Below are positions 42,200 through 46,956 of a DNA stretch of 46,956 bases, piece after piece. The notes under the pieces were generated by a model. The model was not told where the DNA came from. It was given only the letters and a program-made list of their open reading frames with translations, and did no database searches. Source of the stretch: Bacteroidales bacterium UBA1217 (lineage in GTDB: Bacteria > Bacteroidota > Bacteroidia > Bacteroidales > P3); the NCBI GenBank assembly GCA_002309335.1, contig DBXH01000027.1, positions 1 to 46,956 of the forward strand, in the 5' to 3' direction. Both the position numbers and the translations under genes were made by a program. How positions within the stretch are numbered: the first letter of the stretch is position 1; every line of letters starts with the position of its first letter.

Positions 42200-43075
42200 A
42201 TGCAACAGAATGATTTCGGCAACAGCTATGAATTGAAGACCACCTTAAACTTCTTCAAACGGCATTGGAAACTTATCACCATCGTCGCTGTCATAGCCTT
42301 TATTGTATCACTTGTAGCTTCTCTGATGGTCACTCCGCGCTACAAGTCGTCAGCCATACTCTTTCCCACCAGTTCAAACCGCCTCTCAAAGGCCATCCTC
42401 GCCGACCGCTATAGTCTTGACTTTATGGATTACGGTATCGAGCGCGACTGCGAGTACGCTATTCAGATACTTTCGTCGCAGTCGATGGAGGACGATGTCT
42501 GCCACCGCTTCAATATGATGGAACATTACGGCATCGACAACAACGACCCGCAGAAATATTTCAAGCTCAATGAGGCCTATCGCAGCAATATCAGCGTCCG
42601 CCGCACAGAGTTTCTTGGTGTGGAAATCTCCGTCCTCGATGTCGACCCGCAATGGGCTGCCGATATCGCCAACTTTATGGCCGCCAACTACGACACCCTC
42701 ACCAGCCGCATCCAGCAAGACCGCTCGCAGGATGCCTACCTCATTATGCAGGATGTCTGCAAAGAACTGGAGAACGACATCCGTGCCCTCGAGGATACAC
42801 TCCGCAAGGACAAAAACCGCTTCGGCGTAGCCGAACTTATCAGCAACAAGACCAAGGAACTTGCTGAACTGCAGACACGTATGTCGCAAACCAAAGTCGA
42901 TATGTCGCGTCCCGTCAGCTACAAGTTCTGGCTTGACCAGGCTTCGCCCGCCGACAAGAAAGCCTATCCCAAGCGCGCCGTCATCGTCCTGCTCGGCACC
43001 TTTGGCACACTCATCCTCCTCATAGTACTGCTGTTGCTCACCGACAGGCTTGGAAAGTTGAAAGTTGAAGAATAA
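42200..43075 (+). CDS. Wzz-like chain-length determinant
   Basis: A 291-residue protein with TM1 at ~24-46 (LITIVAVIAFIVSLVASLMV), a periplasmic domain with a helical coiled-coil (CKELENDIRALEDTLRKDKNRF, ISNKTKELAELQTRM), and TM2 near 263-283 (VIVLLGTFGTLILLIVLLLL). This is the Wzz/PCP architecture that sets polysaccharide chain length. It lacks the kinase domain seen in the left-hand Wzc. The gene directly precedes a Wzy-like gene by 17 bp. Confidence 0.85.
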   Translation: MQQNDFGNSYELKTTLNFFKRHWKLITIVAVIAFIVSLVASLMVTPRYKSSAILFPTSSNRLSKAILADRYSLDFMDYGIERDCEYAIQILSSQSMEDDVCHRFNMMEHYGIDNNDPQKYFKLNEAYRSNISVRRTEFLGVEISVLDVDPQWAADIANFMAANYDTLTSRIQQDRSQDAYLIMQDVCKELENDIRALEDTLRKDKNRFGVAELISNKTKELAELQTRMSQTKVDMSRPVSYKFWLDQASPADKKAYPKRAVIVLLGTFGTLILLIVLLLLTDRLGKLKVEE

Positions 43076-43092
43076 CCGTCCTGTTGAATAAA

Positions 43093-44532
43093 ATGATGTC
43101 ACGAGTCAAGGAACACGGGTCGCAGATTGCCGCTATTGCTGTTACGGCGGCGTTCCTGCTGCTCAACTTTTTGACGCTCTCGCGCGACATCTACTGGCTT
43201 TTCCTCGTTCCGCTTGCAGTACTCACCCTCGCACTCTTCGTCCTAAAGTTTGAGACGGCGCTCACCGTTATAGCCTTTCTCACACCCTTTGCCGTCGATT
43301 TTGCGCTCTTGCCGGGAATGGAGCTCTCCATGCCTGTCGAGCCGATGATGATACTCTTCACCTTCATCTTCATCTTCCGCGTTCTCGTTGAGCCCGGCTA
43401 CGACAGGAGCATACTTCGCCATCCGGTCACCATATCCGTTTTTGCTATGCTCGTCTGGATGCTCGTCACCTCGGCAACATCGCAGATACCATCGGTGTCA
43501 TTCAAGTATCTTGCTGCCCGTCTGTGGTTCGTTGTACCCTTCTTCTTCGCGTCGGCGCACATCTTCCGCAACACCGTGCAATCCAAGCGTTTCGTGTGGG
43601 CTTACGCCATCTCCCTTGTCACCGTCATCGTAATCTCTACGGCAAAGACCCTCGGCAACTTCCACGACCTGCAGACGCTCCATCGGGTGATGCAGCCCTT
43701 CTACAACGACCACACCGCCTACGGTTGCGTTATCGCGCTCTTCATCCCCATAATACTCCACTACACTCTCGACAACAAGGGTAGGGGATACCTCCGCATT
43801 TTTATGATAGCCGCCCTCGTGGCACTTGTCGTCGGACTCCTTTTCTCCTATTCCCGTGCCGCCTGGATCAGCGTCCTTGGAGCCGCCGGCGTCTATGTCG
43901 CCGTCCGCTTCGGAGTCAAGGTCCGTTGGCTGCTGGTGCTTTTCGCCCTCTTTGTGTCGCTCTTCTTTGTCTATCAATCCGATGTGCTCTACAAACTTGG
44001 CAAAAACAAACAGGACTCATCCTACGATATTTCGGGACAGGTGAAATCCATCTCCAACATCTCCACCGATGCCTCCAACCTCGAACGCCTCAACCGCTGG
44101 GCATCCGCCGTGCGTATGTTCAAGGAAAACCCCGTGCTCGGCTGCGGACCCGGAACCTACCAGTTCCTCTATGCACGCTACCAGCGAAGCTACCAGCTCT
44201 CCGTAATCAGCACCAATTCGGGCAATCGAGGCAATGCACACAGCGAATACATAGGTCCCCTCACCGAACAAGGCATCCCGGGTGCCGCGTTTATTTTGGC
44301 AATCTTCCTCACAACCTTCGCCACAGGGGTCCGCGTCTACCGCACCGCAGTCGACCAGCACAAGGCGCGATTGGCACTCGCATTCACACTCAGTCTCTTG
44401 ACATACTACATTCACGGCATCTTCAACAATTTCCTCGACACCGACAAGCTCTCCGTACCGTTCTGGGCATTCACCGCAGCAATAGTCGCCTTGGACATAA
44501 CGACATCCAAAAAAGAAAAGGTTGAAAGTTGA
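43093..44532 (+). CDS. O-antigen ligase/polymerase-like membrane protein (second Wzy)
   Basis: About 479 residues with ten or more hydrophobic segments. The Wzy_C/ligase signature region is present: FYNDHTAYGCVIALFIPI, LLFSYSRAAWISVLGA, NLERLNRWASAVRMFKENPVLGCGPGTYQF, and NSGNRGNAHSEYIGPLTEQGIPG with the conserved H-S-E. The periplasmic H-S/N-x-E motif is typical of ligase members, so this may attach rather than polymerise. I take the ATG at 43093; a TTG three codons upstream is also open. Confidence 0.88.
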   Translation: MMSRVKEHGSQIAAIAVTAAFLLLNFLTLSRDIYWLFLVPLAVLTLALFVLKFETALTVIAFLTPFAVDFALLPGMELSMPVEPMMILFTFIFIFRVLVEPGYDRSILRHPVTISVFAMLVWMLVTSATSQIPSVSFKYLAARLWFVVPFFFASAHIFRNTVQSKRFVWAYAISLVTVIVISTAKTLGNFHDLQTLHRVMQPFYNDHTAYGCVIALFIPIILHYTLDNKGRGYLRIFMIAALVALVVGLLFSYSRAAWISVLGAAGVYVAVRFGVKVRWLLVLFALFVSLFFVYQSDVLYKLGKNKQDSSYDISGQVKSISNISTDASNLERLNRWASAVRMFKENPVLGCGPGTYQFLYARYQRSYQLSVISTNSGNRGNAHSEYIGPLTEQGIPGAAFILAIFLTTFATGVRVYRTAVDQHKARLALAFTLSLLTYYIHGIFNNFLDTDKLSVPFWAFTAAIVALDITTSKKEKVES

Positions 44533-44533
44533 A

Positions 44534-45085
44534 ATGAAGCGGATTTTACTCATATTGCTACTTCTCGTCGTCCACAGCGCGTCGGCGCAGACACCGCCCT
44601 ACAGGCCTGGAGTCTCCTCGGTCGCGGATATTGTCGTTGAAGAGGCGATGCGCTATCTCGGCACCCCTTACCGCTGGGGAGGTAAAACGCCCAAGGGGTT
44701 CGACTGTGCAGGTTTCACACGCTACATTTACGGCAAATTCGAAGTGCAGTTGCCGCCGTCGGCAGGTCCGCAGTATCGTGTCGGACAAAAGCTGAAGGTC
44801 AGCGAAATCCGCAAGGGCGACCTCGTCTTTTACGGAGGCAGAGGATCCTCAAAATCCATCGGGCACGTCGGACTTGTAACATCAGTCGATAAAAACGGCT
44901 TCTATTTCATCCACAGCGCCACATCGACAGGCATCACCATCACCCACTCCAACGAAGCCTATTACAAGAAACGCTACATTGGTGCTTGCCGTGTTTCGCA
45001 CCTCGTCGTCTCCAACCTTCCCGCCGTCAACGACGACACCCTCTCAACGCCAGTTTACCGCCACAACCCATTCCTCAAACCATAA
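44534..45085 (+). CDS. NlpC/P60 peptidoglycan endopeptidase
   Basis: A 183-residue protein from the ATG at 44534 (signal peptide MKRILLILLLLVVHSASAQ), one base after the preceding stop. The NlpC/P60 domain has AMRYLGTPYRWGGKTPKGFDCAGFTRYIY with the catalytic Cys (~62), KGDLVFYGG, IGHVGLVTSV with the His, and FIHSAT for the third polar residue. Such enzymes cut D-Glu-mDAP stem-peptide bonds. Its place last in the Wzz-Wzy-like set suggests that wall opening is needed for the polymer, by inference. Confidence 0.93.
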   Translation: MKRILLILLLLVVHSASAQTPPYRPGVSSVADIVVEEAMRYLGTPYRWGGKTPKGFDCAGFTRYIYGKFEVQLPPSAGPQYRVGQKLKVSEIRKGDLVFYGGRGSSKSIGHVGLVTSVDKNGFYFIHSATSTGITITHSNEAYYKKRYIGACRVSHLVVSNLPAVNDDTLSTPVYRHNPFLKP

Positions 45086-45101
45086 CAACCAGTCTTCCCC
45101 G

Positions 45102-45197
45102 CTGGCGTCAGCACCCTCCCCTCTCGTCTGGCGTCAGCACCCTCCCCTCTGGCGTCAGCACCCTCCCCTCTCGTCTGGCGTCAGCACCCTCCCCTCT
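45102..45197. repeat. Four direct repeats of a 21/26-bp CTGGCGTCAGCACCCTCCCCT unit
   Basis: Units start at 45102, 45128, 45149 and 45175. The first and third carry an extra CTCGT. They sit just after the nlpC stop and run straight into a CCCCTCT-tgg-AGAGGGG hairpin at 45191-45207. No gene is likely here. Confidence 0.9.
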
Positions 45198-45297
45198 TGG
45201 AGAGGGGTGGCCGAAGGCCGGGGTGTGTCGCACCATCAAATCGAAGGCCGGGGTGTGTCGCACTCTCAAACCAGCCGGGGTGTGTCGCACCATCAAA
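45191..45297. repeat. GC-rich palindrome plus three copies of a CCGGGGTGTGTCGCAC unit
   Basis: After the palindrome at 45191-45207, units of about 27 bp start at about 45214, 45244 and 45271, each containing CCGGGGTGTGTCGCAC and ending in TCAAA. The same core, inverted (GTGCGACACACCCCGG), recurs twice inside the primase-like gene, next to the same kind of palindrome. Confidence 0.9.
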
Positions 45298-45309
45298 GTT
45301 AAGGTTAAA

Positions 45310-45327
45310 GTTAACGTCAACGTTAAC
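45310..45327. repeat. Inverted repeat GTTAACGT-ca-ACGTTAAC
   Basis: A perfect 8-bp inverted repeat 8 bp beyond the stop of the small minus-strand gene. It lies between two converging genes. It might fold in RNA, but no U-run follows, so terminator function is doubtful. Confidence 0.55.
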
Positions 45328-45335
45328 GTCCCCCC

Positions 45336-45725
45336 TTACGGCGGTTGCCGTTTCTTCTTGTTCACATTGATTGGCGTGCTGTGGGGGAAGGCCACGCTGT
45401 AAGCCTTGTCGAGGGCTTTCAGGTCGACTTTTCGTATGCCGATGCCGAGTCGTACGGCCACCAGAGCGCGGAGGAACTCGCGGCTTTTGCGTGGGTGCAG
45501 CGAGGGCGGAGGCAGTTCGTCCTGACCATAGACGGGTTCGTATTCGTGTGGTGCTGCCAGCTGGCACACCTGCCATATCATCTCGTCCGAGGCCTCGTTT
45601 CCCAACCATGATTTCATCACGCGTCGTATGCAGAACCTCCGGTATTGCATCCCCAGGAGTCGCCTTGTGTGCTCCAGCTCGCGCCAGAGCTGCACGAAGC
45701 ATTCCGTGTTGTTTTCGATTTTCAT
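45336..45725 (-). CDS. Hypothetical protein paired with a primase-like gene
   Basis: A 129-residue protein that I do not recognise. It is helical and basic (LEHTRRLLGMQYRRFCIRRVMKSWLG), has a central acidic/proline section (YEPVYGQDELPPPSLHPRKSREF) and a basic tail (VNKKKRQPP). Two Cys and several Trp suggest a folded core. Its ATG is one base after the stop of the CHC2/Toprim gene, so both are translated from one message, and it may assist that protein. Confidence 0.7.
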   Translation of the reverse strand: MKIENNTECFVQLWRELEHTRRLLGMQYRRFCIRRVMKSWLGNEASDEMIWQVCQLAAPHEYEPVYGQDELPPPSLHPRKSREFLRALVAVRLGIGIRKVDLKALDKAYSVAFPHSTPINVNKKKRQPP

Positions 45726-45726
45726 G

Positions 45727-46860
45727 TCAGATCAGTTTGTTTTTGGTTTGCAGATAGTATTCGCTGAAATCTTTGCAGTTGGGCGGGAGGTGGTGGTGGA
45801 TGAGGTTGGGGAGGATTTTCTGCAGTTGGAGGAAGAGTCGCTCGCCTGGTTCGTCGCGGTCGGGGAACATATGGAATTGTGTTGAGAGCTGTGAGTGAAG
45901 GGTCAAGAGGGGTTGGAGTCCGTTGGGTTTGAGTAGTGTGGCGGAGGGGATGGCGACGGCTTTGTGTCCGGCTGAGAGCATCGCCCAGCAGTCGGAGGCG
46001 CCTTCGGTGATGTAGAGGGCTTCGCTGTGCTGCAGGCGGTTGATGACGGGCAGGTTGTAGATGCTGCATTGTGAGCCTGTGGGGAATCGGAAGCGTGGCT
46101 GCGCGTCTTTGGTGAGATTGCGGTTCTGGATGCCGATGAGCCGGCCGTCGCTGCTGTAGTAGGGTATCTGGAGCCAATCTGTGCCTTGGCGGTCGCGCCA
46201 GGAGGTGAGTCGGCACCACTGGATTACGCGTGGGTCGAGTCGGCGCTCGGTGAAGAGGAACTCCCGTGCCGTTTGGCTGAGGGTTGGATTGAGGAAGAAG
46301 CGCTCGTAACGGCTGGCGTCGAATGCCTTCTGCTTATTTTCATACGCCCCCGTCCGCTGCGCGTCCACCTCCTCTATCTTAGAGGGGGAGCTGCTGGAGT
46401 TGAATGAGGGTTGAGGTTGGCTTGAGGGTGCGACACACCCCGGCCTTCGGCCACCCCTCTCCGAGAGGGGAGGTTGCGGCAGCGGAGGGGAGGGTTGAGG
46501 TTGGCTTGAGGGTGCGACACACCCCGGCCTTATTCTCCGCTTCGCTATCGGGACGGCCACTGGCAGTCCCTTCACCCCTCTCGAGAGGGGAGGTTGTGTC
46601 ATCAGGGACGGGTCGAGCCAGCGGCAGGCGTCGGGGAAGTCGAGGTGGAGCATCCGCATCACGAGGTCGATGGTGCCGCCGTGGGCGTCGCAGACGAAGC
46701 AGCGGTAGGTGTTGCGGCGGGTGTGAAACGAGAGGCTCGGGTGGCGGTCGTCGTGGAAAGGACAGAGCGCCTTGTGTCGGGCAACTTGGAGTCCAAGTCG
46801 CCCTGCGACCTCCTCAATGGGGAGGTCGCGGAGCTGTTGGAGTTCAAAATTGGGTATCAT
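45727..46860 (-). CDS. CHC2 zinc finger / Toprim primase-like protein with repeat-derived linker
   Basis: A 377-residue protein. Residues 1-83 form a DnaG-type CHC2 zinc finger with C33, H36, C54 and C57 and HPSLSFHTRRNTYRC between. Residues ~175-377 hold a Toprim-like region: ALYITEGASDCWAML with Glu286, AVAIPSATLL and FPDRDEPGE (DxD at 334-336). It resembles small primase-like proteins of Bacteroidales mobile or integrated elements rather than full DnaG. Residues ~85-170 are low complexity, made from a repeat family also present outside genes; GCVAPSSQPQPS occurs twice. Confidence 0.85.
   Translation of the reverse strand: MIPNFELQQLRDLPIEEVAGRLGLQVARHKALCPFHDDRHPSLSFHTRRNTYRCFVCDAHGGTIDLVMRMLHLDFPDACRWLDPSLMTQPPLSRGVKGLPVAVPIAKRRIRPGCVAPSSQPQPSPPLPQPPLSERGGRRPGCVAPSSQPQPSFNSSSSPSKIEEVDAQRTGAYENKQKAFDASRYERFFLNPTLSQTAREFLFTERRLDPRVIQWCRLTSWRDRQGTDWLQIPYYSSDGRLIGIQNRNLTKDAQPRFRFPTGSQCSIYNLPVINRLQHSEALYITEGASDCWAMLSAGHKAVAIPSATLLKPNGLQPLLTLHSQLSTQFHMFPDRDEPGERLFLQLQKILPNLIHHHLPPNCKDFSEYYLQTKNKLI
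46406..46590. repeat. Repeat element inserted in frame within the primase-like gene
   Basis: A 42-bp sequence at 46406-46447 recurs exactly at 46490-46531, 84 bp away. Palindromes lie at 46454-46470 (CCCCTCTC-c-GAGAGGGG) and 46575-46590 (CCCCTCTCGAGAGGGG). The whole is open in the gene's frame. The same words lie in the intergenic array at 45191-45297. Confidence 0.9.
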
Positions 46861-46956
46861 AGGGAGGTTGTAAAGGTTTTAAAGGTTTAAAGGGTTGAAA
46901 GGGTTTGAAGGGTTGAAGGGGGCTTTGTTTACCTCCCCTCTCGGAGAGGGGTGCCG
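46861..46956. repeat. Leader with TTTAAACC words and a further GC-rich palindrome at the window end
   Basis: On the coding strand the leader of the primase-like gene is CCTTTAAACC-type words. At 46935-46951 CCCCTCTC-g-GAGAGGGG repeats the palindrome found at 45191, 46454 and 46575. The right edge cuts the element. Confidence 0.8.

Noticed and set aside
45102..45297. Regular repeats that could suggest a CRISPR array
   Set aside because: Units abut or are separated by only a few bases, with no unique spacers of even length and no cas genes.
44979..45402. Plus-strand frames running through the repeat cluster (ending in VKVKVNVNVNV)
   Set aside because: The amino-acid repeats are only translations of DNA repeats and there is no sensible start or domain.

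Overview
The window looks like a chromosomal segment of a Bacteroidales bacterium. The evidence is the family content (NhaD, DUF3276, DUF5683, GldI-like FKBP lipoproteins, a Bacteroidetes-type Wza/Wzc pair, OmpA-tailed barrels), A-rich or TTAAA-rich leaders without Shine-Dalgarno sequences, and several promoters of the Bacteroidetes form TTTG-N19-22-TAnnTTTG. I cannot name the genus. No tRNA, rRNA, CRISPR array, insertion sequence or integrase was recognised.

Region 1 (1-18.95 kb, minus strand) is an exopolysaccharide/capsule operon. It reads from a strong promoter near 18.92 kb through a ~210-nt leader. The genes in order are a GT26 glycosyltransferase, a Wza-like export lipoprotein, a Wzc-like tyrosine kinase with an extreme Tyr-Gly tail, two tandem OmpA-tailed outer-membrane proteins, three GT4 enzymes, a Wzy-like polymerase, a GT2, a GNT-I-like GT-A enzyme, a DUF218/ElyC-like membrane protein, another GT2, two tandem GT32 enzymes, and a GT4 cut by the window edge. 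That last gene carries an in-frame 7-bp tandem repeat and may be a phase-variable switch. The glycosyltransferase half is more AT-rich than the rest and its spacers hold heptad repeats.

Region 2 (19.0-30.0 kb) is housekeeping. cvpA and a tRNA-dihydrouridine synthase lie on plus. A long minus-strand series carries an OMP, coaD, recG, a TPR protein, a DHH phosphoesterase, two FKBP lipoproteins, adk, obg and a PAP2 phosphatase. The dus and PAP2 genes converge and overlap by 55 bp.

Region 3 (30.1-45.1 kb, plus strand) carries dnaB, a deoxyhypusine-synthase-like enzyme, a cysteine-desulfidase-family protein, DUF3276, parA, parB, DUF5683, yidC, nhaD, an anchored protein with possible lysozyme-like features, then a second small polysaccharide module (Wzz-like, Wzy-like, NlpC/P60).

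Region 4 (45.1-46.96 kb, minus strand) holds a small unknown gene and a CHC2/Toprim primase-like gene. A repeat family with GC-rich palindromes sits between genes and also inside the primase-like coding sequence, where it adds a low-complexity linker in frame.

The most notable signals are the two in-frame repeat insertions, an 11-bp tandem repeat family found in opposite orientations at two distant promoter regions, and the architecture of the two polysaccharide loci. I did not find a clear new defence or mobile system.
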